Origin: Candidatus Dormiibacterota bacterium
Lineage (GTDB): Bacteria > Chloroflexota > Dormibacteria > Aeolococcales > Aeolococcaceae
Assembly (NCBI GenBank): GCA_003132805.1
Contig: PKYW01000067.1
Location: 26,908 to 68,368 of the forward strand
Reading direction: 5' to 3'
Length of the DNA: 41,461 nt
Part shown: in pieces, positions 14,835 to 25,438 of the stretch
How the letters are laid out: each line of letters starts with the position of its first letter
Numbering within the stretch: the stretch's first letter is position 1
The notes under the pieces: generated by a model
What the model saw: the letters and a program-made list of their open reading frames with translations, nothing else
What the model was told of the DNA's origin: nothing
The model's database searches: none
Program-made: the position numbers and the translations under genes

Positions 14835-17174
14835 ATGGCTGTCACCTCCTTGATCGGCGCGCGCATCCAGCGTCGCGAGGATCCCAAGCTCATCACCGGG
14901 CACGGCAACTTCATCGACGACGTCAACCTCGTGAACATGGCGCACATGTCGATCGTGCGCAGCCCCCACGCCCACGCCCGCATCCGATCGATTGACACGA
15001 GCGCGGCGCGGGCCGCGCAGGGCGTAGTGGCGGTCCTCGCCGCCGGCGATTTCAAGCCCCACATCCATGCACCGCTCCCGGTCACCAATGCCTTTGTCGC
15101 CGACAAGAAGCAGGTACCCGACCAGTTCGCGATTGCCGAGGACGAAGTCATCTATGCAGGCGAGCCGGTCGCGGTGGTGGTCGCGGAAGATCGATATCTC
15201 GCCGACGATGCCGCCCAACTCGTTGTCGTGGACTACGAACCCCTCCCCGCGGTGATGGACCTCGAGAAGGCGATGGCGCCGGACAGCCCGCTGGTGAAGA
15301 GCGACCGTTCCGACAACATCGGATGGGACGCAGCGTTCCCTGCCGGTGATATCGACGCCGCCTTCGCCGAAGCCGAGGTGGTGGTCAAGCAGCGGATCGG
15401 CCAGCAGCGCCTGTTCCCGACGCCGATGGAGACGCGAGGTTGCGTGGCCGACTACGTGCCCTATGACAACCGGGTGACTCTCTGGACGTCCACTCAGGTG
15501 CCGCACTTCGTCCGGCTCTTCGTCGGTGGCGCACTCGGCGTCCCCGAGTCGCAGTTCCGCGTCATCAGCCACGACGTTGGTGGCGGGTTCGGCTCCAAGA
15601 TCCGGCCGTACCTCGAGGAATATTTGACAACTGCAACATCGAAGATTGTCGAGCGGCCGGTGAAGTGGATCGAGGATCGCACCGAGAGCTTGCTGGCCAC
15701 GACGCACGGGCGCGGTCAGATCTTCGACGTGGAGGTTGCGGCCAGACGTGACGGTACGTTGCTTGGCCTGAAGTTCACGCAACTCCTCGACATCGGGGCG
15801 TATCACGGGGTCTTCAGTGCCTTTCAGGTGGTCGCATGCCTGATCGGTGGTGGCGCCTACGAGTGGAAGGCGATCAACGCGCGGAGCATCGGCATCTTCA
15901 CGAATCGCACGTCGACCGACCCGTATCGCGGCGCCGGCCGCCCCGAGGCGACGCACATGGTGGAGCGCATGGTCGACCTGGTCGCACTCGAGATCGGCAT
16001 GGATCCGGCCGAGCTCCGGCGGAAAAACTTCGTCAAGAGCTTCCCGCACACCAATAATTTCGGCCTCGTGTACGACTCCGGTGACTACCCGAAGACTCTC
16101 GATCGCGCGATGGCGAACATCGACTACACGGCGCTGCGCAAGCGCCAGGCAGACCTGCGTGCCCAGGGCCGTTACCTCGGCATTGGATTCAGCACGTACG
16201 TTGAGATCTGCGGTCTCGGTCCGAGCGCTGCGACCGCTCCGGCAGCGGGTGTCGCGCTCGTCGAGTCGTCAATGGTGCGCGTGCACCCGACCGGCTCCGT
16301 GACAGTCTCGGTGGGGACTCACGCACACGGCCAGAGTCACGAAACCACGTTCGCGCAGATCGTGGCCGACACCCTCGGCGTGCCGTACGACTCGGTCGAG
16401 ATCCACCACGGAGATACGGGCGACACGCCATTCGGCTATGGCACGTACGGTTCGCGGAGCCTCGCTGTCGGCGGCATGGCGATCATGGCGTCATGCCACA
16501 AGGTCGTGGAAAAGGCAACCAAGCTCGCGGCGCACGCGTTCGAGGCATCGGAGGAGGACATCGTCGTCGACCAGGGCCGGTACTTCGTGCGCGGTAATCC
16601 GGGCGAGGCGAAAAGCATTGCAGAGCTTGCCTTTGCCTCATACGGGGCGGGCCTTCCTGCAGGCATGGAGCAGGGGCTCGAAGCGGTCTCGTACTTCGAT
16701 CCGCCCAACTTTGTATGGCCGTTCGGCTGCCACATCTGCGCGGTCGAGGTCGATCCCGAGACCGGCGGGGTGAGCATTGATCGATACGTCGCGGTCGACG
16801 ACTGCGGCAACGTGATCAACCCGATGGTGGTGGACGGACAGCTCCACGGTGGTATCGCGCAGGGGATCTCCCAGGCACTGTTCGAAGAGGTGCTGTATGA
16901 CGAAGAGACCGGGCAGATGCTCACCGGCACCATGGTCGACTACCTCATCCCCACCATGGCTGAGATGCCGCACTTCGAGCTTGATCGCACGGTGACGCCG
17001 AGTCCTACCAATGAGCTGGGCGTCAAGGGAATCGGTGAAGCCGGGACGATTGCGTCGAGCATCGCCGTGATCAACGCGATCACCGACGCGCTGACGCCGT
17101 TCGGTATCAAACACGTCGAGATGCCGGCCCGCCCGGATCGCCTCTGGTCGATGATCAAGGAGGCACGCGCATGA
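14835..17174 (+). CDS. coxL: Form II-type CoxL molybdopterin large subunit (xanthine dehydrogenase family)
   Basis: 779 residues. ATG 14835 has GGAGGA at 14823-14828. Molybdopterin-family motifs include GGGFGSK, HGQSHETTFAQI and GVKGIGEAG with the catalytic glutamate at Glu735. The active-site loop reads PYRGAGR at 363-369, with Gly366 where form I enzymes have the copper-binding cysteine. This is the form II motif (AYRGAGR class), with Pro instead of Ala in the first position. Without the cysteine a Mo-Cu centre is not expected. CO oxidation by this group is doubtful and its substrate is unknown. Overlaps the next gene by 4 nt (ATGA). Confidence 0.9.
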   Translation: MAVTSLIGARIQRREDPKLITGHGNFIDDVNLVNMAHMSIVRSPHAHARIRSIDTSAARAAQGVVAVLAAGDFKPHIHAPLPVTNAFVADKKQVPDQFAIAEDEVIYAGEPVAVVVAEDRYLADDAAQLVVVDYEPLPAVMDLEKAMAPDSPLVKSDRSDNIGWDAAFPAGDIDAAFAEAEVVVKQRIGQQRLFPTPMETRGCVADYVPYDNRVTLWTSTQVPHFVRLFVGGALGVPESQFRVISHDVGGGFGSKIRPYLEEYLTTATSKIVERPVKWIEDRTESLLATTHGRGQIFDVEVAARRDGTLLGLKFTQLLDIGAYHGVFSAFQVVACLIGGGAYEWKAINARSIGIFTNRTSTDPYRGAGRPEATHMVERMVDLVALEIGMDPAELRRKNFVKSFPHTNNFGLVYDSGDYPKTLDRAMANIDYTALRKRQADLRAQGRYLGIGFSTYVEICGLGPSAATAPAAGVALVESSMVRVHPTGSVTVSVGTHAHGQSHETTFAQIVADTLGVPYDSVEIHHGDTGDTPFGYGTYGSRSLAVGGMAIMASCHKVVEKATKLAAHAFEASEEDIVVDQGRYFVRGNPGEAKSIAELAFASYGAGLPAGMEQGLEAVSYFDPPNFVWPFGCHICAVEVDPETGGVSIDRYVAVDDCGNVINPMVVDGQLHGGIAQGISQALFEEVLYDEETGQMLTGTMVDYLIPTMAEMPHFELDRTVTPSPTNELGVKGIGEAGTIASSIAVINAITDALTPFGIKHVEMPARPDRLWSMIKEARA

Positions 17175-17983
17175 TCACGGCGCCATTCGAGTACGCGCGA
17201 CCCGGCTCGGTCGATGAGGCACAGTCGCTGTTGACCAAGTTCGGTGACGACGCCAAGGTCATCGCGGGTGGGCAGAGCCTGATCCCGTTGATGCGACTCC
17301 GGCTCAGCCAGCCCACCGCGCTCGTCGATATTCAGGGTATTGGCGAGCTCAAGCAGGTCCGTCGCGACAACGGCACGATCGAGATCGGGGCGCTGGTGCG
17401 GCACGTCGACATCCAGCGCAATGCAGTGCTTCGCGAAACCCTGCCGATCCTCGTGGAGATGGCCAACGACGTGGGTGACAACCAGGTGCGCAACCTCGGG
17501 ACCATCGGCGGCGTGATCGCGCACGGGGACGCGGCCGGCGACTACAACGCTCTCGCGCTCATGCTCGACGCCGAGATTGTGACCAACAAGCGCCGCCACC
17601 AGGCACGCGATTTCTACCGCGATATCTTGACCACGGCGCTCGAACATGACGAGGTGGTCACCGCGGTGCGCTTCCCGGTCTCGACGGGTCGGTTCGCATA
17701 TACAAAGTTCCGGCGCAGGCTCTACGACTGGGCGCTCGCCGGCGTGGCGGTCCAGGAGTCGGGTTCGTCCTGGCGGGTCGGCTACGTCAACTTGGCGCGG
17801 ACGCCGCGTCGCGGCTCTGCGGTGGAAGCGGCACTCGCGAGCGGAGCGTCTGCGGCGGATGCCGCGGCGCAGAGCGGCTCCGACATTGACCCGACCTCGG
17901 ACGTCCGTGCGACGGCCGAGTACAAGCGGCACCTCACGGAGGTCCTCACCGTGCGGACCCTGCAGAAGGCGGCGGCCGTCTGA
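17171..17983 (+). CDS. coxM: Form II-type CoxM, FAD-binding medium subunit
   Basis: 270 residues. FAD-binding motifs are AGGQSLIPL at about 32-40 and NLGTIGGVIAHGDAAGDYN at about 108-126; the C-terminal domain ends with the YKRHL segment seen in CoxM/CutM. The second FAD motif is slightly unusual, with HGDAAGD where HADPAxD is common. It passes electrons from the iron-sulfur subunit to an acceptor such as quinone. ATGA overlap with coxL upstream. Last gene of the operon. Confidence 0.9.
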   Translation: MITAPFEYARPGSVDEAQSLLTKFGDDAKVIAGGQSLIPLMRLRLSQPTALVDIQGIGELKQVRRDNGTIEIGALVRHVDIQRNAVLRETLPILVEMANDVGDNQVRNLGTIGGVIAHGDAAGDYNALALMLDAEIVTNKRRHQARDFYRDILTTALEHDEVVTAVRFPVSTGRFAYTKFRRRLYDWALAGVAVQESGSSWRVGYVNLARTPRRGSAVEAALASGASAADAAAQSGSDIDPTSDVRATAEYKRHLTEVLTVRTLQKAAAV

Positions 17984-18008
17984 AGCGGAGCAGCCACGTG
18001 GGCGAGTA

Positions 18009-18025
18009 GGACCGGAATCGGTTCC
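18009..18025. terminator. Possible bidirectional terminator between coxM and moaC
   Basis: GGACCG, GAAT, CGGTTCC: a short stem with one bulged T between two convergent genes; no strong T-run on either side. Confidence 0.3.
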
Positions 18026-18034
18026 TTCGACTGC

Positions 18035-18529
18035 CTAACCGGCGTCGGAACGGTCGAGCGAACCGCTCCGTCCGCCCTCCTTGTGGACCAGGGTCACGTC
18101 GGTGATCGTTGCCCAGTGGTCCACCGCCTTGATCATGTCGATGACGGTAAGCCCGGCGATCGCGACGGCCGTCAGCGCCTCCATCTCGACGCCCGTCGCG
18201 CCCTCGACACGCGCCGTTGCCTCGATCACGACTCCGGGCGTCTCGGAGGTATCGAGGTGCAGGTCCACATCGATGTGACGGAGCGCGAGTGGATGGCAGA
18301 GAGGAATGAGATCCGATGTGCGCTTGGCGCCCATGATGCCGGCCAGCCGTGCCGTGTCGAGCACGCTGCCCTTGGCGATGCTGTCGCCGGCGATTCGCTC
18401 CACAGCCTCGGCGCTGCAACTGACGCGGCCCCGCGCGGTGGCGCTGCGCTGCGTCACTGCTTTGTCGCTGATGTCCACCATTCGGGCGCGACCGGCTGCG
18501 TCGACATGGGTGAGTCGTTGTTCTTTCAC
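18035..18529 (-). CDS. moaC: Cyclic pyranopterin monophosphate synthase
   Basis: 164 residues. Signature segments are GSVLDTARLAGIMGAKRTSDLIPLCHP at about 54-80, the helix VEMEALTAVAIAGLTVIDMIKA and the C-terminal KEGGRSGS. It works with MoaA to turn GTP into cyclic pyranopterin monophosphate. Last gene of the minus-strand moeA-moaA-moaX-moaC operon; its ATG overlaps the end of moaX by 4 nt. Confidence 0.94.
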   Translation of the reverse strand: MKEQRLTHVDAAGRARMVDISDKAVTQRSATARGRVSCSAEAVERIAGDSIAKGSVLDTARLAGIMGAKRTSDLIPLCHPLALRHIDVDLHLDTSETPGVVIEATARVEGATGVEMEALTAVAIAGLTVIDMIKAVDHWATITDVTLVHKEGGRSGSLDRSDAG

Positions 18530-19218
18530 GAGGCGCCCTCGACTGTGGTGCCGTGACGGGCGTCGACCCAGATCGCACCATCCGCACGGTGCTCACGCTT
18601 CCAGACCGGCACGGTGCTCTTGATCAGCTCCAGCGCCTCCTGGCACGCGGGAAATGCGGTGTCCCGATGCGGAGCTGCAACCACCACGACCACGCTCGCG
18701 TCGCCGATGAGCAGCGCACCGACGCGATGCACGATGGTGATGGTGCCGATCCCACCGCGCGCGAACAGCTCCTCGCCGATGCGGCGCATCTCGGCCTCGG
18801 CCATCTCGGCGTATGCCTCGTAGTCCATGCGCTGCACCGCAACGCCGTCATTGTGGTCGCGCACCCTGCCGATGAAGGTCGCAACCGCGCCGTCGCGCGA
18901 GGTCCCGGCACCGGCGATCACCGACCCGATGTCGATGGGACCGTTGGTGATCCACACGCGTACCGGCGAGCCGTCGTCGCTCCCACCCGCAACCGGGGGG
19001 ATGAACGCGACGGTGTCTCCGCCATGGACCACGGTGTTCCACTCACAGTAGCCGAGGTTGCGGGCCGCACGAACTGACGTGGCGTCAACAGCCGCAGCCG
19101 GATGGCGGCGCACGAGCTCGTCCCACACCTCCTGGACGGTGCCTCCGGCGACGCGGATCTCGCCAACGCCGACGCGCTCGCGCAGCGGTCCGAAGACGAG
19201 GACGGTGACGTCATCCAT
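18526..19218 (-). CDS. moaX: MoaD-MoaE fusion (single-chain molybdopterin synthase)
   Basis: 230 residues. Residues 1-79 are MoaD, a ubiquitin-like sulfur carrier ending FIPPVAGG with Gly78-Gly79. Residues about 87-225 are MoaE, with DGAVATFIGRVRDHNDG and a catalytic region IKSTVPVWKREHRADG containing the conserved lysines. MoaD must present a free C-terminal Gly as thiocarboxylate. Here it is followed directly by Ser80, so cleavage after Gly79 is expected, as is known for mycobacterial MoaX. It lies 3 nt after moaA and overlaps moaC by 4 nt. Confidence 0.92.
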   Translation of the reverse strand: MDDVTVLVFGPLRERVGVGEIRVAGGTVQEVWDELVRRHPAAAVDATSVRAARNLGYCEWNTVVHGGDTVAFIPPVAGGSDDGSPVRVWITNGPIDIGSVIAGAGTSRDGAVATFIGRVRDHNDGVAVQRMDYEAYAEMAEAEMRRIGEELFARGGIGTITIVHRVGALLIGDASVVVVVAAPHRDTAFPACQEALELIKSTVPVWKREHRADGAIWVDARHGTTVEGAS

Positions 19219-19221
19219 CGG

Positions 19222-20253
19222 TCACCCGCCGATGTACGACATCTCGATGCGTTCGCCGTCGGCAATGCCGAGCCCTCGCAACTCGGAGTAGCGATCGTCG
19301 CGACGCTTCCAACGATCAGCGACGATCCGACGCAGCGTGTCGTCGTCGGCGCCCGAACGCAGCGGCTCGCGAAGGTCGATCCCCGAGGTCGCGAAGAGGC
19401 AGGTGTAGAGCTTGCCGTCCACGCCGAGGCGCGCCCGTGTGCAGTCGCCGCAGAACGGGCGGCTCACGGAAGTGATCACACCGAGGTCGCCCGCCCCGTC
19501 GGCGAACCGGTACGTGCGGGCGACGGCTGTTGGATCGGGTGTTTCCTCGAGGAGCGGGTACACCCGGCGCACGCGCTCGAGGATCTCCTCACCGCTGACG
19601 ACGTCGGCGGGGCGCCACCGGTTGGTCGCTCCGACATCCATGTACTCGATGCAGCGCAGGCCGAGTCCCTCGCGGCGGGCGAAGCCGACCAGGTCGAGCA
19701 GCCCGTCCTCGTTGACGCCACGCTGCACGACGCAGTTCAGCTTGATGGGCTCGAGTCCGGCTTCACGCGCCGCGGCGATCCCATCGAGCACCTCGCGCAG
19801 CTCAATGCGCGAGTCACTCATGGCGGTGAAGACGGCCGGGTCGAGCGAGTCGAGGCTGACCGTCACTCGTTGGAGACCGGCGTCGCGCAGACGATCCGCC
19901 CAGCGCCGGAGCAGGGCGCCGTTGGTGGTCAGCGCGATGTCCGGCACACCGAGCTCGGCAATGCCCCCAACGATTTCCGCGAGGTCCGTGCGGAGGAGTG
20001 GCTCGCCGCCGGTCAGGCGGATCTTGGTTGCCCCGAGCGACGCGAACACACCTGCGAGCCGGACGATCTCGCCCGCGTCGAGCGCTTCGGCGCGAGGAAG
20101 AAAACGGTGTCCGGGCCCAAAGCGTGCCTTCGGCATGCAGTAGGGGCAGCGGAAGTTGCAGCGATCGGTGACCGAGATGCGCACGTCGCGCAGCGACCGG
20201 CCCAGGCGGTCGGGACCGGCCATCACGGTCGGTACCGCGGAAACGGCTGTCAT
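19222..20253 (-). CDS. moaA: GTP 3',8-cyclase (radical SAM)
   Basis: 343 residues. The radical-SAM cluster motif is CNFRCPYC near residue 32, with LRLTGGEPLLR, and the C-terminal second cluster site is FCGDCTRARLGVDGKLYTCLF. The protein ends in Gly-Gly, which is needed for catalysis in this family. It makes 3',8-cyclo-GTP, the first intermediate of molybdopterin. Its ATG overlaps the moeA stop by 4 nt. Confidence 0.95.
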   Translation of the reverse strand: MTAVSAVPTVMAGPDRLGRSLRDVRISVTDRCNFRCPYCMPKARFGPGHRFLPRAEALDAGEIVRLAGVFASLGATKIRLTGGEPLLRTDLAEIVGGIAELGVPDIALTTNGALLRRWADRLRDAGLQRVTVSLDSLDPAVFTAMSDSRIELREVLDGIAAAREAGLEPIKLNCVVQRGVNEDGLLDLVGFARREGLGLRCIEYMDVGATNRWRPADVVSGEEILERVRRVYPLLEETPDPTAVARTYRFADGAGDLGVITSVSRPFCGDCTRARLGVDGKLYTCLFATSGIDLREPLRSGADDDTLRRIVADRWKRRDDRYSELRGLGIADGERIEMSYIGG

Positions 20254-21482
20254 CGCAGGGGGATCGCCTCGACGACGGTCCCGGCCGCGATGACCTCGAG
20301 ATCTGCAGGAATCACGAGCAGGCAGTCGGCACGAGTCAGCGACTGCAGCATCGACGATCCCTGGTCGCCGGAACTGTATGCGCGCGGCAGGCCACCATCG
20401 TGCGACGCGTGGAGGATGGCGCGGGTATAGGTCTCGAGCCCGGCGGGTTTGGACATCTCCTCACCGGTCCGTACGAGCATCCGCCGCCGGTGCACCTCGC
20501 GCGCCCCCTGCATCTTGCGGATCACCGGTCGGGCGAAGAGCTCGAAGGTCACCGAGCTGCTGACCGGATTGCCGGGGAGGCCGATGAAGATTGCGTCTCG
20601 CAGCGTTCCGATGAGCACAGGCTTCCCAGGGCGCATGGCCACCCGCCAGGTCGAGATGGTCCCTAACTCTGCGGCCACCTCGCGGACCCAGTCGTGGTCG
20701 CCGACGCTGACACCCGCGCTGCTCACCACGAGGTCGGACGAGGATGCCGCCTCAAGCAGAGCGCGCACCGAGTCCTTTGAATCGTGTGCAATCCCAAGGA
20801 ACGTCGGGACGCCCCCCGCCTCGAGGACGGCGGCGGTGAGCATGGGAGAGTTGGAATCCACGAGCTGCGCCGGACCAGGAGGCGTCCCCGCCGGCACCAG
20901 CTCATCCCCGGTGGCGAGCAGGGCAACGCGTGGTCGCATGCCGACCAGGAGGCGGGCGTGACCGAGCGCCGCGGCCACACCGATATCGATGCTGGTCAGC
21001 TGCTGCCCGGGCTCGAGCACCGTGTCTCCGGCGCGCATATCCGCGCCGCGTGGACGCACGCTGGTGGCGAGTGGCGTCGCCACCTCGATGAGCACCGTGG
21101 GGCCGTCTCGCGACGTGTCCTCCTGGCGGACCACCGTGTCTGCGCCGGGAGGCATCGGCGCGCCGGTCATGATCCGCATCGCGGTCCCAGCGACGTGTGC
21201 GCCGGGAACGGCTCCGGCTCGCGATTCACCGATGACCGGGAGGCGCACCGGGGCGCCGGCCGACGCGCGCTCGATATCGGTGGCGCGCACTGCGTACCCG
21301 TCCATGGCGGAGTTGTCGAACCCGGGGAGATCGGTGGGCGAGGCGATCGGCTCCGCGAGGATCCGTCCCAGTGCCGCGTCGATGCCCACCGTCTCCGGCT
21401 CGAGCACGCCGACCTGATCGAGCAGACGCCGCTGCGCGCCGGCGACTGATTCGAGTTCGGTGGCAACGGCGTGCGTCAACAT
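20250..21482 (-). CDS. moeA: Molybdopterin molybdenumtransferase
   Basis: 410 residues. It has LPGFDNSAMDGYAVRATD at about 54-71, the MTGAPMPPGADTVVRQED strand, the MoCF domain with LATGDELVPAG and SSAGVSVGDHDWV, MRPGKPV, and GLPGNPVSSSVTFELF. MoeA inserts molybdate into adenylylated molybdopterin. First gene of the moeA-moaA-moaX-moaC operon. GGAGG lies 15 nt before the ATG, with a 12-bp palindrome between. A possible -10 TATGAT sits at 21533-21528. Confidence 0.95.
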   Translation of the reverse strand: MLTHAVATELESVAGAQRRLLDQVGVLEPETVGIDAALGRILAEPIASPTDLPGFDNSAMDGYAVRATDIERASAGAPVRLPVIGESRAGAVPGAHVAGTAMRIMTGAPMPPGADTVVRQEDTSRDGPTVLIEVATPLATSVRPRGADMRAGDTVLEPGQQLTSIDIGVAAALGHARLLVGMRPRVALLATGDELVPAGTPPGPAQLVDSNSPMLTAAVLEAGGVPTFLGIAHDSKDSVRALLEAASSSDLVVSSAGVSVGDHDWVREVAAELGTISTWRVAMRPGKPVLIGTLRDAIFIGLPGNPVSSSVTFELFARPVIRKMQGAREVHRRRMLVRTGEEMSKPAGLETYTRAILHASHDGGLPRAYSSGDQGSSMLQSLTRADCLLVIPADLEVIAAGTVVEAIPLR

Positions 21483-21484
21483 CG

Positions 21485-21496
21485 TCAGAGCTCTGA
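21485..21496. promoter_or_regulatory. 12-bp palindrome between moeA Shine-Dalgarno and ATG
   Basis: TCAGAGCTCTGA is a perfect palindrome that fills nearly all of the 15-nt gap between GGAGG (21502-21498, minus strand) and ATG 21482. In RNA it could fold with an AGCT loop and bring the Shine-Dalgarno close to the start, or in DNA it could be an operator. Confidence 0.4.
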
Positions 21497-21622
21497 TCCT
21501 CCACCCTGGGTCGGGATACCGACAACCATCATAGTCACCGTCGAGACAAGGGTATTTCCAATGTCATCCCTTCAGGTGCAGGCTGTTTTCGCCGCCTCCC
21601 TGGGTGGCGTACCCTTGAGATC

Positions 21623-21639
21623 TGTCCGCTCCCCGGACA
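21623..21639. promoter_or_regulatory. Inverted repeat upstream of form I cox operon
   Basis: TGTCCG, CTCCC, CGGACA: 6-bp arms, 41 bp before coxM. It could be an operator or an mRNA hairpin. I find no convincing -35/-10 pair between 21540 and 21660. Confidence 0.35.
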
Positions 21640-21679
21640 CGCCTCGAGAGTAAGTGAGCTCAAATCCCGGAGGTTTTGG

Positions 21680-22558
21680 ATGTTCCCTGCCGCGTTCGAC
21701 TACATCGCGCCGGGGGCGCTGGACGAGGTGCTCAGCCTGTTGAGTCAGCACGGTGATGATGCCAAGGTGCTCGCCGGAGGGCAGAGCCTGATTCCCTTGC
21801 TAAAACTACGATTTGCGGCCCCAGTCATCGTCGTGGATATAGGCCGAGTTGACGGGCTTGAGGGAGTCCGTAGAGAAAACGGGCATGTGCGGATAGGAGC
21901 ACGCACCCGTCATCGTGATGTTGAGAGTGCCAGCGACCTGCGCGGGACGCTCGATGTACTCCTTGATGCGGCACCACTCATCTCCGATCCGCTCATCCGC
22001 AACATGGGAACCGTCGGTGGCTCGGTCTGTCACGCGGATCCCGCCGGCGACTGGGGCGCCGTGATGCTCGCGGTGGGCGCCGAGTTCGTCGTCAAGTCCG
22101 CGGGCGGCGAGCGCGTGCTGCCGGCTGCCGGCTTTTTCGAAGGACCCTTCACCACCGGTCTGCACTCGGACGAGGTGATGACTGAGATCCGCATCCCGGT
22201 CGGCGCCGGGAGATCCGGCGGCACATACCTCAAGCTGGAACGCAAGGTCGGCGACTTCGCCAGTGTCGCCGCAGCGGTGCACGTGGTCCTGGGTGGTGAC
22301 GGCCGCATCGCGACTGCCGGCATCGGCCTGTGCGCCGTCGGCGCCCACAGCATCAAGGCGACCGCGGCTGAGGCAGTGCTCGCCGGCCAGGAGCCGACGG
22401 ACGCTGTGATCGCGGAGGCCGCCCGGCTGGCGGGCGAGGCGGCGGAGCCAAAGGCAGACATTCGGGGGAGTGCGGAGTACAAGCGCGACGTTGCACGCGT
22501 CTTCGTGCAGCGCGGCCTGCACACCGCGATCAATCGCGCCCAGGGAGCAGCGGCATGA
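21680..22558 (+). CDS. coxM: CO dehydrogenase form I, FAD-binding medium subunit
   Basis: 292 residues. FAD motifs are AGGQSLIPLL at about 32-41 and NMGTVGGSVCHADPAGDW at about 108-125. ATG 21680 has GGAGG at 21669-21673 with a 6-nt spacer. It opens an M-S-L operon, the gene order characteristic of form I aerobic CO dehydrogenase. It accepts electrons from CoxS and delivers them to the respiratory quinone pool. Four-nt overlap with coxS. It is separated from the divergent moeA operon by 197 bp that must contain both promoters. Confidence 0.94.
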   Translation: MFPAAFDYIAPGALDEVLSLLSQHGDDAKVLAGGQSLIPLLKLRFAAPVIVVDIGRVDGLEGVRRENGHVRIGARTRHRDVESASDLRGTLDVLLDAAPLISDPLIRNMGTVGGSVCHADPAGDWGAVMLAVGAEFVVKSAGGERVLPAAGFFEGPFTTGLHSDEVMTEIRIPVGAGRSGGTYLKLERKVGDFASVAAAVHVVLGGDGRIATAGIGLCAVGAHSIKATAAEAVLAGQEPTDAVIAEAARLAGEAAEPKADIRGSAEYKRDVARVFVQRGLHTAINRAQGAAA

Positions 22559-23039
22559 AGGTCACGTTCGAGATCAATGGAGCTGAGAAGAGCGTCGACG
22601 TCGAGCCGCGCACGCTCGTCGTCGACCTCATTCGCACCAAGCTGGGGATGACCGGGACGCACATCGGCTGCGACACGAGCAACTGCGGCGCCTGCACGGT
22701 GCTGCTCGACGGCCGGCCGGTCAAGTCCTGCACGCTGCTCGCGCCGATGCTCGAGGGCAAGAAGGTCACCACGGTCGAAGGTCTTGCCGCAGGCGGCAAG
22801 CTCGATGCGATCCAGGTGGGGTTCCACGCGGAACACGGCCTGCAGTGCGGCTTCTGCACCCCGGGGATGATGCTGGTCGGCAAGGCGCTCATCGAAGCCA
22901 ACCCGCATCCCACCGAGGACGAGATTCGCTGGGGCATCAGCGGCAACATCTGCCGCTGCACCGGTTACATGAACATCGTCAAAGCGATTCAGCACGCGGC
23001 AGCCGCGAACGCTGCTGAGAACACCGCGGGAGTAGCGTG

Positions 23040-23040
<1 letters not shown>
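22555..23040 (+). CDS. coxS: CO dehydrogenase form I, [2Fe-2S] small subunit
   Basis: 161 residues. Two complete [2Fe-2S] sites: Cys39, Cys44, Cys47 and Cys59; Cys98, Cys101, Cys133 and Cys135. Electron wire between CoxL and CoxM. It starts by ATGA overlap with coxM, and its TGA shares the A of the coxL ATG (TGATG). Confidence 0.95.
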
Positions 23041-25427
<2,387 letters not shown>

Positions 25428-25438
25428 ACGACCGACTG

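Noticed and set aside
14829-16049. About 406-codon antisense frame over form II coxL
   Set aside because: Mirror of the coding strand codon pattern; no start signal or motif.
14305-17983. Calling the S-L-M operon a true CO dehydrogenase
   Set aside because: The copper-binding cysteine is replaced by Gly366 in PYRGAGR, so CO activity cannot be claimed.
21561-21653. Thirty-codon frame before form I coxM as a leader peptide
   Set aside because: Only a poor TATTTC box before it and no repeated codons typical of attenuation peptides; not enough to call.
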